Source of the DNA: a bacterium
GTDB taxonomy: Bacteria; Patescibacteriota; Patescibacteriia; 2-12-FULL-60-25
DNA length: 28,326 nucleotides
Direction of reading: 5' to 3'
Assembly (NCBI GenBank): GCA_024654265.1
Contig: JANLIO010000048.1
Coordinates: 1-28,326 of the forward strand
Each line of letters begins with the position of its first letter. Positions within the stretch are counted from its first letter, which is position 1. The notes beneath the pieces were generated by a model. The model had not been told where the DNA came from. It made no database searches and saw only the letters and a list, made by a program, of their open reading frames with translations. The position numbers and the translations under genes are program-made. Positions 7,881-15,596 of the stretch are shown here, piece by piece.

Positions 7881-8489
7881 TTAGCGGGAGTAGAACTCCA
7901 CAATGAGTGTTGAATCAAAGGGTTGCTGAAGCTCCTTCTCTGCCGGTGTGCTTGTGACTTTTGCCTCAAGCGACTTGGAATCAACCACGATCCAAGACGG
8001 TGCCTCAAAATTTTTAAGACTCTCTTCAAGTGCCTTCCAAAGGCTTTTATCTCGTTTATTCTCTCGAACTTGGATTATATCACCCGGTTTCACTTGATAT
8101 GAAGGGATATTAACCTTTTGTCCGTTTACATTCACGTGTGCGTGCGAAACAACCTGACGCGCGGCACCACGGCTCTTTGCCAAACCGGCACGGTACACCG
8201 CATTGTCCAAACGTGTTTCAAGTAATCGCACCAAGTTTTCACCTGTTTCCCCTTTTTGATTCATCGCTTTTTCAAAATAGTTACGGAACTGTCGTTCTGA
8301 AACACCGTAAAATCGCTTCGCTTTTTGCTTTTCACGAAGCTGTCGACCATATTCCGTGACTCGTGTTCGAGTTGTTGGTCCATGCGCTCCCGGTGGGTAT
8401 GGGCGTCGTTTAAACGCACATTTTTCGCGTCCACAGAGGGACACGCCTTCTCGTCGGCACATTTTGCAGGTGATTTTTCCAGTTCTCAT
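7881..8489 (-). CDS. rpsD: Ribosomal protein S4 (uS4), zinc-binding form
   Basis: This 16S-binding 30S assembly protein starts MRTGKITCKMCRREG and carries four N-terminal cysteines in the C-x2-C...C-x4-C pattern of zinc-containing S4. The S4 RNA-binding domain follows (LETRLDNAVYRAGLAKSRGAARQVVSHAHVNVNG), and the protein ends with the typical FYSR. I chose the ATG at 8489 (202 residues), which lies 11 nt after the rpsK stop. A longer reading from a GTG at 8531 would run through the end of rpsK and adds residues unlike S4. Confidence 0.96.
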   Translation of the reverse strand: MRTGKITCKMCRREGVSLCGREKCAFKRRPYPPGAHGPTTRTRVTEYGRQLREKQKAKRFYGVSERQFRNYFEKAMNQKGETGENLVRLLETRLDNAVYRAGLAKSRGAARQVVSHAHVNVNGQKVNIPSYQVKPGDIIQVRENKRDKSLWKALEESLKNFEAPSWIVVDSKSLEAKVTSTPAEKELQQPFDSTLIVEFYSR

Positions 8490-8500
8490 ACTTGTTTTGA

Positions 8501-9034
8501 TTACACTCGTCGTGTTCGCGGTTTCCGACACCCATTATGTGGGATCGGTGTTACATCTCGGATCGAAAGCACAGTCAATCCATTTGCATTCATTGAACGC
8601 ACCGCGCTGTCTCGTCCTTGCCCAACTCCACTGATATACACATTTACTTCCTTCAAACCGTACGCTTCTGACTTTTCGGCAACTCGCTTTACAACGAGCG
8701 ACGCGGCGTATGGTGTTGATTTTTTAGGTCCTTTGAAACCAACTGATCCTGCACTTGCCCATGCAATTGCATTTCCATTCAAATCCGTAATCGTGATGAT
8801 GGTGTTGTTATATGTTGCTTGGACATACGCTTTTCCATGTGAAACTTGGCGTGCAACCTTTCCTTTTCGTTTTGCTTTTCCTTTTTTTGCCTTTGGCTCG
8901 GCCTTTTCTTTGTCGCCCTCAGACTCGGAAGACGTTTCAGAACCTAAAACAGACACGGTGACTTTCTCGGTCTTCGCTTCCGCTTTCGGTTTTTTTTCTT
9001 CTTCTGATTTCATTTCCTTTACGTCGTCCGTCAT
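8501..9034 (-). CDS. rpsK: Ribosomal protein S11 (uS11) with long charged N-terminal extension
   Basis: S11 forms part of the 30S platform near the mRNA exit. The core begins about residue 60 (KVARQVSHGKAYVQATYNNT). It contains TDLNGNAIAWASAGSVGFKG, KKSTPYAA and SGVGQGRDSAVR, and ends IPHNGCRKPRTRRV, all canonical. At 177 residues it is nearly 50 longer than the usual ~129. The extra N-terminus is low-complexity Glu/Lys/Ala/Ser, first acidic and then strongly basic, and is probably disordered. rpsM ends 3 nt upstream. No Shine-Dalgarno is seen. An internal start would remove the tail, but no better start is evident. Confidence 0.95.
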   Translation of the reverse strand: MTDDVKEMKSEEEKKPKAEAKTEKVTVSVLGSETSSESEGDKEKAEPKAKKGKAKRKGKVARQVSHGKAYVQATYNNTIITITDLNGNAIAWASAGSVGFKGPKKSTPYAASLVVKRVAEKSEAYGLKEVNVYISGVGQGRDSAVRSMNANGLTVLSIRDVTPIPHNGCRKPRTRRV

Positions 9035-9037
9035 AGA

Positions 9038-9424
9038 TTATGTCTTTTCAAGCTTTCGTTTTCCTGAGCCCATTGTCTGTCGAACGTTTCCACGTAATGT
9101 ACGTGAATTTGTTTTTGTTCGCTGACCGCGCAGAGGAAGTCGTTTTGTATGACGATCTCCACGGTAGCTCTTAATCTCCTTCAATCGTTTTACGTTTCCG
9201 AGAACTTCACGTCGGAGTTCACCTTCGACACGATAGTCTTTTTCAACGATGGTACGAATTGTATTTGCATCATCTTCGCTCAAATCCTTTATGCGGATAT
9301 CACCGCTCACTCCGGACGTTGCAAGGATCTGTTTTGCGCGCGTCGGTCCAATACCATAAATCGAGGTCAATGCGACCTCGAGACGTTTATGCATTGGAAG
9401 TGTTACACCTGCGATACGAGCCAT
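9038..9424 (-). CDS. rpsM: Ribosomal protein S13 (uS13)
   Basis: S13 sits in the 30S head and makes the inter-subunit bridge to the 5S/L5 region. MARIAGVTLPMHKRLEVALTSIYGIGPTRAKQIL at the N-terminus and the basic tail containing YRGDRHTKRLPLRGQRTKTNSRT are family-defining. The length of 128 is slightly above the usual ~120. It follows rpmJ by 57 nt and precedes rpsK by 3 nt. Confidence 0.97.
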   Translation of the reverse strand: MARIAGVTLPMHKRLEVALTSIYGIGPTRAKQILATSGVSGDIRIKDLSEDDANTIRTIVEKDYRVEGELRREVLGNVKRLKEIKSYRGDRHTKRLPLRGQRTKTNSRTLRGNVRQTMGSGKRKLEKT

Positions 9425-9481
9425 AGTTCATTTCAGCCGGGGTGCTTGCCTTGTCGGTAAGGCGAGCTCGAAAAAACGACT

Positions 9482-9598
9482 TTACCCCTGACGTTGTTTA
9501 TGTTTAGGATTCTTTTTACAAATGACAACAACTCGTCCTTTCCGACGAAGAACTTGGCAATCCCGACACATCGGTTTGATAGACGCGCGAACCTTCAT
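9482..9598 (-). CDS. rpmJ: Ribosomal protein L36 (bL36), zinc-binding form
   Basis: This 38-codon gene reads MKVRASIKPMCRDC and later VVVICKKNPKHKQRQG. Cys11, Cys14, Cys27 and His33 form the zinc-ribbon site of the C+ form of L36. It lies between infA (stop 7 nt upstream) and rpsM, its classic position. The protein is complete, with ATG start and TAA stop. Confidence 0.95.
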   Translation of the reverse strand: MKVRASIKPMCRDCQVLRRKGRVVVICKKNPKHKQRQG

Positions 9599-9605
9599 AA
9601 GCGGG

Positions 9606-9845
9606 CTATAATCTATACGTTATACGCCCCTTTGTCAAATCGTAGGGCGTAATCTCCACCTGAACCTCATCTCCGGGGGTCAGACGGATGCGATACATAC
9701 GCATTTTTCCGCCTAAATGAGCCAAAACTGTATGCCCATTCTCTAATTTGACACGAAATGTTGCATTCGGAAGATTCTCCTCAATAACACCTTTTACGAC
9801 AAGAACATCTTTTGTCGCTTTTGGACCTCGTCCCCTAGGTGGCAT
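9606..9845 (-). CDS. infA: Translation initiation factor IF-1
   Basis: IF-1 is an S1/OB-fold protein that blocks the ribosomal A site during initiation. VKGVIEENLPNATFRVKLENGHTVLAHLGGKMRMYRIRL and DEVQVEITPYDLTKGRITYR match the family along its whole length. At 79 residues it has a short basic N-terminal extension over the usual 72. It is the first gene of the operon, with a near-consensus promoter about 64 nt upstream of the ATG and no Shine-Dalgarno. Confidence 0.97.
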   Translation of the reverse strand: MPPRGRGPKATKDVLVVKGVIEENLPNATFRVKLENGHTVLAHLGGKMRMYRIRLTPGDEVQVEITPYDLTKGRITYRL

Positions 9846-9915
9846 AGTTGTTCTTTTGCATACATTGAATAATGATTGTCATTTGTAGCGAGTTGATGAA
9901 AATAAGAATATCGAA

Positions 9916-9944
9916 ATGATACGTTTTTTTCGGGGAACAGTCAA
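9916..9944 (-). promoter_or_regulatory. Near-consensus sigma-70-type promoter for the infA-rpsI operon
   Basis: On the minus strand a -35 box TTGACT (9939-9944, 5 of 6) is followed after exactly 17 nt by TATCAT (9916-9921, 5 of 6). The predicted transcript starts near 9909 and gives infA a leader of about 64 nt. The -35 box abuts the terminator tail of the preceding gene, so the two units are packed end to end. Confidence 0.75.
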
Positions 9945-9982
9945 TAAAATAACCCCCAAAGCCAAGCATGGCATTTGGGGGT
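9944..9982 (-). terminator. Rho-independent terminator of the orphan membrane protein gene
   Basis: The 9-bp arms acccccaaa (9952-9960) and tttgggggt (9974-9982) are extended inside by gcca/tggc. On the minus strand the hairpin is followed by a U-rich tail (complement of 9944-9951). It lies 4 nt after the stop codon of the 9987-10736 gene. Confidence 0.85.
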
Positions 9983-9986
9983 ACGT

Positions 9987-10736
9987 CTAACTCGATCCGC
10001 CGTTACCTCTTTCTTTGGCTCCGGGAAAGATCTGAATGACATTATCCGGCATTTTTTCGTCCGACTTCACGTCACGTTCGCGCCTCTCCTGAAGCGCGCT
10101 AATTTCATCCTGAAGCTCCAAAATGCGTGCATCAGTACCGTCGATATGCCTAAGCATGTCACCCACAGTAAGATGCCTCCGGATGAATTCCAGAAGTCCA
10201 CGCGGAGGATTTTTCGGCTTGATACCACGCCCGGAGATACGATTGCCGTCCGTATCCTCAAGAATAAGATCTCGCCTCGGAATCAGGACGACTCTGACAA
10301 GACAAGACACCTCCTGATCATCCATCCTTACGATGCACTCGTCCGGATCGCTAGGTGAAAATTGAATGAGCGGATTGGGCTCGCCACGATCATTCTCGCA
10401 ACGCCACCGCCTCCACGTAAGTCCGTGAAGAGGATCCTCGTCGTGGAGATGGAATTGCTCCTTACCATCCAGAAATGCATACCACTTTTCTCTTTTACGA
10501 AAAATCTCCACGAGCAACGTGATGATTACAATGAGCGACACCATGATTCCTGTTCCGATGAAGAGAGCATGGACACCATCCGGATGACCGATCTTATAAA
10601 TCAGTGAAGCAAGATATATGCACACGACGATCAGGAACAGAACAAACATCGACGCGATTTCGCGCGGTGGTTGTGAACCGTCGATGTTTTTCCACTCTTT
10701 GCAATACGGACAGTGGATCTGAGAATCTTCAGACAT
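9987..10736 (-). CDS. Orphan membrane protein with CxxC motif, two transmembrane helices and C-terminal coiled coil
   Basis: I do not recognise this 249-residue protein. It begins with a short cytosolic-type segment holding HCPYC (8-12), half of a zinc-knuckle pattern. Two hydrophobic helices follow at about 29-47 and 57-78, then a long soluble region, and a helical coiled-coil-like stretch near 203-222. I chose the ATG at 10736 because AAGGAGGT lies just upstream, the strongest ribosome binding site in the window; an in-frame start at 10796 would ignore it. The gene sits alone between the alaS terminator-like hairpin and its own terminator. Its many GC-rich codons differ from the flanking housekeeping genes. 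Both points suggest an acquired unit. The function is unknown. Confidence 0.8.
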   Translation of the reverse strand: MSEDSQIHCPYCKEWKNIDGSQPPREIASMFVLFLIVVCIYLASLIYKIGHPDGVHALFIGTGIMVSLIVIITLLVEIFRKREKWYAFLDGKEQFHLHDEDPLHGLTWRRWRCENDRGEPNPLIQFSPSDPDECIVRMDDQEVSCLVRVVLIPRRDLILEDTDGNRISGRGIKPKNPPRGLLEFIRRHLTVGDMLRHIDGTDARILELQDEISALQERRERDVKSDEKMPDNVIQIFPGAKERGNGGSS

Positions 10737-10756
10737 GCGACCTCCTTCTTCCTCAA

Positions 10757-10784
10757 AAGAACAGAGCGGGGTATTCCGCTCTGT
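10757..10784 (-). terminator. Hairpin after alaS, terminator or leader hairpin of the next gene
   Basis: acagagcgg (10761-10769) pairs perfectly with ccgctctgt (10776-10784) across a 6-nt loop. On the minus strand it is followed by a modest U-run (gttctttt). It lies 27 nt after the alaS stop and only 24 nt before the next ATG. It can be read as the alaS terminator or as a regulatory leader hairpin for the orphan gene. Confidence 0.6.
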
Positions 10785-10811
10785 ATTCGATATCATATTT
10801 TATAAAACCAT

Positions 10812-12671
10812 TCAACCTGTAACCACCGCTTTGATCCGGCGTATGCCTGACGCGACCGCCTCCTCTTTCACGATCTTGAAGGATCCAAGCTCGCCGGTTT
10901 GTTTCACATGTGGACCTCCGCAAATCTCAGTTGAAAAATCAACAACATCATCTCCGATCGTATATACCTTTACTTTGTCGCCATATTTTTCCTCAAAGAG
11001 CCCAATCGCTCCTTTTTCTTTCGCTTCTTGAACAGACATCTCCTCAACACGAACGGGTAGATTTTTTTGGATACTGTCGTTTACCATTTTTTCAACAGCC
11101 GTCTTCTGTTCGTCCGTCATCTTTTCGGGCCATGAAAAATCAAATCGTAAACGCTCCTTTGTGATATTCGATCCCTTTTGTGAAACGGTATCACCAAGAA
11201 CATTTTTAAGCGCACGATGGAGAAGATGCGTTGCGGTATGAAGCCGAGTTGTCTCTTCTGAGTGATCCGCCAAACCCCCTTTAAACATTCTGGCTGACGC
11301 GCTCCGAGATGAGTCCTGATGTTTTTTAAATTCCTCTTCAAAAACATCATGGTGAATGACGCCATCACGCTCATGGATGATTTCTTCTGTCAGTTCGAGC
11401 GGGAATCCATACGTCGAAAAAAGAATAAATGCGTCTTTTCCCGTCACATCTCCTTTTGTAATCATTTTTTCTAATTCACGCTCCCCTTTTTCCAATGTCT
11501 TACCAAACTTCTCTTCTTCTTTTGATATCTCATCTAAAATCTTTTTCCGATTCGTCTCAAGCTCGTCATACGAAACACGAAACTCGCCAATAACGACAGA
11601 TGAAATTTTTACAAGAAACGGATCCTTTATTCCAAGGCGCCTTCCTTCACGAATCGCACGACGAAGCAATCTTCGCACGATGTATCCTTGCCCAACGTTC
11701 GATGGCGTTACACCATGTGAATCACCAATGACAAACGTTGACGCGCGAACATGATCCGCAATAATGCGAAAAGATCGATCATGGATTGGATCATCTCCAT
11801 ACGAATATCCTGTCAAAACTCGGATTGCATCAAAAACACCACGAAAAATCTCCGTATCAAAGACACTCGCTTTTCCCTGTAGCATTGCAGAGATACGCTC
11901 CAATCCCATACCCGTGTCCACATTTTTTTGCGCAAGTGCAACAAAAGATCCATCTCCTTTCTTTTCATACTCCATGAATACGTTGTTCCAAATCTCGATA
12001 AACCGTCCACAGTCACAATTCGGATGACAGATTTTTCCAAATTTCGAATCATGTCCTTTTTTCGTATCATAAAAAATTTCCGTGTCTGGTCCACACGGTC
12101 CCGTTTCCCCTGGCGGTCCCCACCAATTTTCCTTTTTTCCGTACGCAAAAATACGAGACCCCGTTGTATTCACCGCCGGCTCATCCTTCCCCGCAACTCC
12201 AGTTTCCGCAGAAATACCATGTACTTCAAATTGTGCCTGCCAAATTTCAACGGATTCGTCATCAAGCGGAATCGCATCATCGCCTTCAAACACAGTAACA
12301 AATAATCTTGTTGGATCGATCGCGAGCCAGTTCTTATCTGTCAAAAATTCAAATGACCACGTAATTGATTCTCTTTTAAAATAATCCCCAAGCGACCAAT
12401 TCCCCAACATCTCAAAAAATGTAAGATGGCGATTATCCCCGACCTCATCAATATCGTCGGTACGAAGACACTTTTGCGCATCTGCAAGCCTGTTCCCCAT
12501 TGGATGCGGTTCACCCATTAAATATGGTACCAGTGGATGCATCCCTGCCGTTGTGAACAAAACAGTCGGATCATTCTCCGGAATCAGCGACGCAGACGGA
12601 ATAATTGCATGCCCTTTCAAACGAAAAAAATCCAAATACGCTTTCCGAATCTCAAATGCAGATTTAAACAT
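10812..12671 (-). CDS. alaS: Alanyl-tRNA synthetase, short form without DHHA1/C-Ala region
   Basis: The enzyme charges tRNA-Ala and, through its second domain, hydrolyses mischarged Ser/Gly-tRNA-Ala. The class II catalytic core is clear: FTTAGMHPLVPYLMG, QKCLRTDDIDEVGDNRHLTFFEMLGNWSLGDYFK, ETGPCGPDTEI and GMGLERI. The tRNA-recognition region contains RIIADHVRA and GYIVRRLLRRAIR. The editing (SAD) domain holds the zinc ligands His478, His482, Cys584 and His588. The protein then stops at 619 residues, whereas bacterial AlaRS is usually about 850-900. The missing part is the DHHA1/C-Ala region that contacts the tRNA elbow. The stop is followed by a hairpin, not by remnants of the missing domain, so this looks like a natural short form. 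It follows the upstream gene by 6 nt. Confidence 0.96.
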   Translation of the reverse strand: MFKSAFEIRKAYLDFFRLKGHAIIPSASLIPENDPTVLFTTAGMHPLVPYLMGEPHPMGNRLADAQKCLRTDDIDEVGDNRHLTFFEMLGNWSLGDYFKRESITWSFEFLTDKNWLAIDPTRLFVTVFEGDDAIPLDDESVEIWQAQFEVHGISAETGVAGKDEPAVNTTGSRIFAYGKKENWWGPPGETGPCGPDTEIFYDTKKGHDSKFGKICHPNCDCGRFIEIWNNVFMEYEKKGDGSFVALAQKNVDTGMGLERISAMLQGKASVFDTEIFRGVFDAIRVLTGYSYGDDPIHDRSFRIIADHVRASTFVIGDSHGVTPSNVGQGYIVRRLLRRAIREGRRLGIKDPFLVKISSVVIGEFRVSYDELETNRKKILDEISKEEEKFGKTLEKGERELEKMITKGDVTGKDAFILFSTYGFPLELTEEIIHERDGVIHHDVFEEEFKKHQDSSRSASARMFKGGLADHSEETTRLHTATHLLHRALKNVLGDTVSQKGSNITKERLRFDFSWPEKMTDEQKTAVEKMVNDSIQKNLPVRVEEMSVQEAKEKGAIGLFEEKYGDKVKVYTIGDDVVDFSTEICGGPHVKQTGELGSFKIVKEEAVASGIRRIKAVVTG

Positions 12672-12677
12672 ATCAAT

Positions 12678-13484
12678 TTAGTTTACGACTCCACGTACAT
12701 TCTCCTCCACTTCTCCAATAAGATCCAGTACTCCTCGTCCTTGTTTTTGTGAGTCGGCGTGCGTGTAGTACAAAAGACCCGCTTGATTTGCAAAAACTTT
12801 TAACAATGATGTATCCAATTCAAAAGAAGGCTCCGGTTTAACGACAAGAAGCAAAAAAGCCTTTACCGATTTCCCCTCGTGATCAGAAGGCACAACGAGC
12901 ACATCGTGCCCACCGTCTGATTTGATAAAGGAATATGGAACATGTTCATCTAAAAGTTGGATAAGGCGTTTATTTGGAATACGAATATGGATGTCATCAC
13001 CCGTTCGATACACGACTTCATGCTCCGTTCGCACGCCTTCCATGAGGATGTATCGCAACATTGCATGCTCTGCACCAGCACTTGTTGCCGCACTTGCAAG
13101 CAGTGACGTCAATAATTCTTTTGTCACGCGCTGACTTTCACCGATTTGGACCGATGTTTGATTTGCAATCCCCTTTAACACTTCGATCTTTCGATTAATG
13201 GATCCAATATATTTATATGATTCAACCAATTCACGACGCGCACGCTCATACTCATTCTTCGCATCTTCGTGCTCTTTATCTTTTTTCTCCATGATCCGTT
13301 CGTATAACGAAAAAGTACTCATCCCCACAATTCCAAAAAGAAAGATCGCAAACTCTTCAATGTGTCTCTCATCAATTCCAAAGTAGCCCTTTGTGACCAG
13401 TGAAGGAGAAAGGACAGCGAGGACAAAAAGCACGAGATACACGAGAGAAATCCACTCAAGACGCAACAAGGACTTCATTTTCAT
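12678..13484 (-). CDS. Membrane-anchored coiled-coil protein with a GAF-like C-terminal domain
   Basis: Two membrane helices (about 11-31 and 42-61) are followed by a charged helical stretch likely to form a coiled coil (about 62-110). The C-terminal alpha/beta region (about 120-245) has the strand/helix rhythm of a GAF domain, ending SLLKVFANQAGLLYY, which resembles the last helix of GAF modules. No histidine kinase, cyclase or other output domain is present, so it may be a sensor or scaffold. Its ATG overlaps the mnmA stop by 4 nt, and alaS starts 6 nt after it. It is therefore embedded in a tRNA-related operon. The GAF assignment is an inference from pattern. Confidence 0.75.
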   Translation of the reverse strand: MKMKSLLRLEWISLVYLVLFVLAVLSPSLVTKGYFGIDERHIEEFAIFLFGIVGMSTFSLYERIMEKKDKEHEDAKNEYERARRELVESYKYIGSINRKIEVLKGIANQTSVQIGESQRVTKELLTSLLASAATSAGAEHAMLRYILMEGVRTEHEVVYRTGDDIHIRIPNKRLIQLLDEHVPYSFIKSDGGHDVLVVPSDHEGKSVKAFLLLVVKPEPSFELDTSLLKVFANQAGLLYYTHADSQKQGRGVLDLIGEVEENVRGVVN

Positions 13485-14608
13485 GTGCGGATGATAGCAT
13501 GATTTTTAAAATCGAAAAGGGGCACTGAAATAATGCCACCGCCTAGGCATTCTTGACCCTTGTAGATCACTGCAGATTGGCCCGGCGCAACGGCTCGTAC
13601 CGGTTTCTTAAACTCAACCAGCTTCAAGCTTTCACCCTCCGCCTTCACGCTCCGGATCATCGCACTCACCGGTTCCTGCCGATACCGAACCTGAACCTGA
13701 ATCGATTTCAAAAGATCTTTTTGCTTTGGAGCTGAGCCTTTAATCCAATGTAAATCATGAAGCACCGCCGTTTGCGTATACAAAAGCGGATGATCTTTTT
13801 TTGGAACGACAATCAAACGATTCTTTTTCATGTCCTTTTGTGCCACGTACCACGCGTGTCCATCAGTCGATATCCCCATTCCTTGACGCTGTCCGATCGT
13901 ATACAAATCCAACCCATCATGTCGCCCGATTTTTGTAGTGTTCTCATCAACAACATCTCCAGGACGAGATTTAATCTTCTTCCGCAAAAAATCGCTCATT
14001 GGAACCTCCCCAATAAAACAAATTCCCTGACTCTCCTCACGCTCTGCGGTTGGGAGTTTGAAAACCCTTGCCTGTTGCCGAACTTCTTTTTTCGTCAAAC
14101 CTCCGATCGGAAAAAGAGTTTTCTTTAATGCGTTCTGTGGAACGCGGTACAAAAAATACGATTGATCTTTGTCCGTATCTTTGCCACGAAGAAGACGGGC
14201 AAATCCATTCTTGTCACGCCGAACGCGCGCATAATGACCGGTCGCAACAAAATCAAACCCCCGTTTCATTGCTTCGTCAAAGAACAGGCCGAACTTAATC
14301 ACCTCGTTACACAACACATCTGGATTTGGTGTTTCTCCGGCCTTATATTCATCAAAAAACCGCTTCAACACTTTTTCGCGATACTCTTTTTCAAAATCAA
14401 ATGTCAGAAGATCAATTCCCAATTTTGCGGAAACACGAAGAGCATCACGCCGATCGGCTCGCCACTGGCACTCACCCGTCCAAAGATCCTTTGTATCAGA
14501 CCAATTTTTTATAAATCCACCCACAACCTCAAAACCACGCTCTTGCAAAAGCGCGGCTGTCACACTGGAGTCCACCCCTCCAGACATCCCAACAAGAACT
14601 TTTTTCAT
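13481..14608 (-). CDS. mnmA: tRNA-specific 2-thiouridylase MnmA
   Basis: MnmA makes the s2U34 modification of the wobble base in tRNA for Lys, Glu and Gln, using ATP and a sulfur relay. The PP-loop SGGVDS is at residues 9-14. The two catalytic cysteines are in NPDVLC (Cys100) and SQGICFIG (Cys197). GDVVD, DGLDLYTIGQRQGM and the C-terminal beta-barrel RYRQEPVSA...VRAVAPGQSAVIY are all present. The 375-residue length is normal. The ATG lies 44 nt after the carboxypeptidase-like gene. No Shine-Dalgarno is visible. Confidence 0.97.
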   Translation of the reverse strand: MKKVLVGMSGGVDSSVTAALLQERGFEVVGGFIKNWSDTKDLWTGECQWRADRRDALRVSAKLGIDLLTFDFEKEYREKVLKRFFDEYKAGETPNPDVLCNEVIKFGLFFDEAMKRGFDFVATGHYARVRRDKNGFARLLRGKDTDKDQSYFLYRVPQNALKKTLFPIGGLTKKEVRQQARVFKLPTAEREESQGICFIGEVPMSDFLRKKIKSRPGDVVDENTTKIGRHDGLDLYTIGQRQGMGISTDGHAWYVAQKDMKKNRLIVVPKKDHPLLYTQTAVLHDLHWIKGSAPKQKDLLKSIQVQVRYRQEPVSAMIRSVKAEGESLKLVEFKKPVRAVAPGQSAVIYKGQECLGGGIISVPLFDFKNHAIIRT

Positions 14609-14652
14609 TCTACATCAATAAGAAAGGCGAAGATCACACCTGAACCAAAAAC

Positions 14653-15588
14653 CTACCACTCAAAATTATCCCATGTCCAGCGGGCAATGGAACGTGCGCT
14701 TTCAAATGACCCATCTCTTGTTTGAGAACCAAAAACAACAACAATCAACGTTCTTTTTGAATCCTTGTCTTCAGTTGGACGCAATTGAACAACCAGATTA
14801 TACATTGATTCATATAAAAATCCCGTTTTTCCGCCTGTAACAAAGACATCGTCATATTCAGGTTTTGTGACAAGATAGTTTGTATTTTTAAGAGATTTTA
14901 CTTCGCCTGAATTCCGAATCGTAAAATCATACGTGCTCACGGTTGACGCACGACGGAATACATCGTTTCGGAATACCCTCCAAGCCAACTTCGCGATATC
15001 ACGCGCACTCGTCATATTTTCCGGCTCCATTCCAGCAACACCAACATACATCGTTGATCGCATTGCCCATGATTTTGCAATGGTATTCATCTCATCCAGA
15101 TACGTAACAAGTGGAATACCAAGGATGCGTGGCATTGCGGTTGCTGCGTTATTCGCGCTCGCAGTAATCGCTGAATAAAAAAGATCTTGCTCAGATAATG
15201 TCGCCCCATCTTTTACCCAAAGTTTCCCTCCACCAACATCATCCACATCACGCAAGTCAACGATCTTCTCCCAAATCGGCTCATGCTGAAGAAAAACGTA
15301 ACTCGACATCAATTTTGTCAGTGACGCGCCAGACCATGGAGCTTCATCATGAAACGTATAGAGAATCATTCCGCTTTCAACATCAACAACAATGGCAGAT
15401 GTAAACTGATTATTCTCCATCGGATACGGCGTGTATCCAGCTCCTTTTTCCGGACCCAAAATACCGGCAAAAACAAAATGCGGAAACAAAAACGTCCCGA
15501 ACGTTAGACAAAAGACGACAAACAAAAAATGCCAATTTGACCCAAATCTTTTGAGTACGGAGAAATTTTGTTTGTTTATGTTTATCAT
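14653..15588 (-). CDS. D-alanyl-D-alanine carboxypeptidase-like penicillin-binding protein (peptidase S11)
   Basis: This secreted or membrane-anchored serine peptidase would trim peptidoglycan stem peptides. An N-terminal hydrophobic signal or anchor (about 19-41) is followed by the three active-site motifs of the DacA/PBP5 family: SLTK (Ser89, Lys92), SAN (144-146) and KTG (254-256). At 311 residues it lacks the C-terminal beta domain and amphipathic anchor of PBP5, so the N-terminal helix may serve as the anchor. It begins 8 nt after the hydrolase gene. AGGTGA before the ATG is a plausible ribosome binding site. The family call is strong; the exact peptidase activity is inferred. Confidence 0.9.
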   Translation of the reverse strand: MININKQNFSVLKRFGSNWHFLFVVFCLTFGTFLFPHFVFAGILGPEKGAGYTPYPMENNQFTSAIVVDVESGMILYTFHDEAPWSGASLTKLMSSYVFLQHEPIWEKIVDLRDVDDVGGGKLWVKDGATLSEQDLFYSAITASANNAATAMPRILGIPLVTYLDEMNTIAKSWAMRSTMYVGVAGMEPENMTSARDIAKLAWRVFRNDVFRRASTVSTYDFTIRNSGEVKSLKNTNYLVTKPEYDDVFVTGGKTGFLYESMYNLVVQLRPTEDKDSKRTLIVVVFGSQTRDGSFESARSIARWTWDNFEW

Positions 15589-15596
15589 AACTTCAC

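Noticed and set aside
8490..8531. Longer rpsD start at a GTG (14 extra residues)
   Set aside because: The added codons lie inside and just after the end of rpsK, and the residues do not resemble S4, whose family normally begins at about the chosen ATG.
8325..9125. A 266-codon plus-strand reading frame opposite rpsD and rpsK
   Set aside because: It is antisense to two certain ribosomal protein genes, has no recognisable domain, and is a by-product of their codon pattern.
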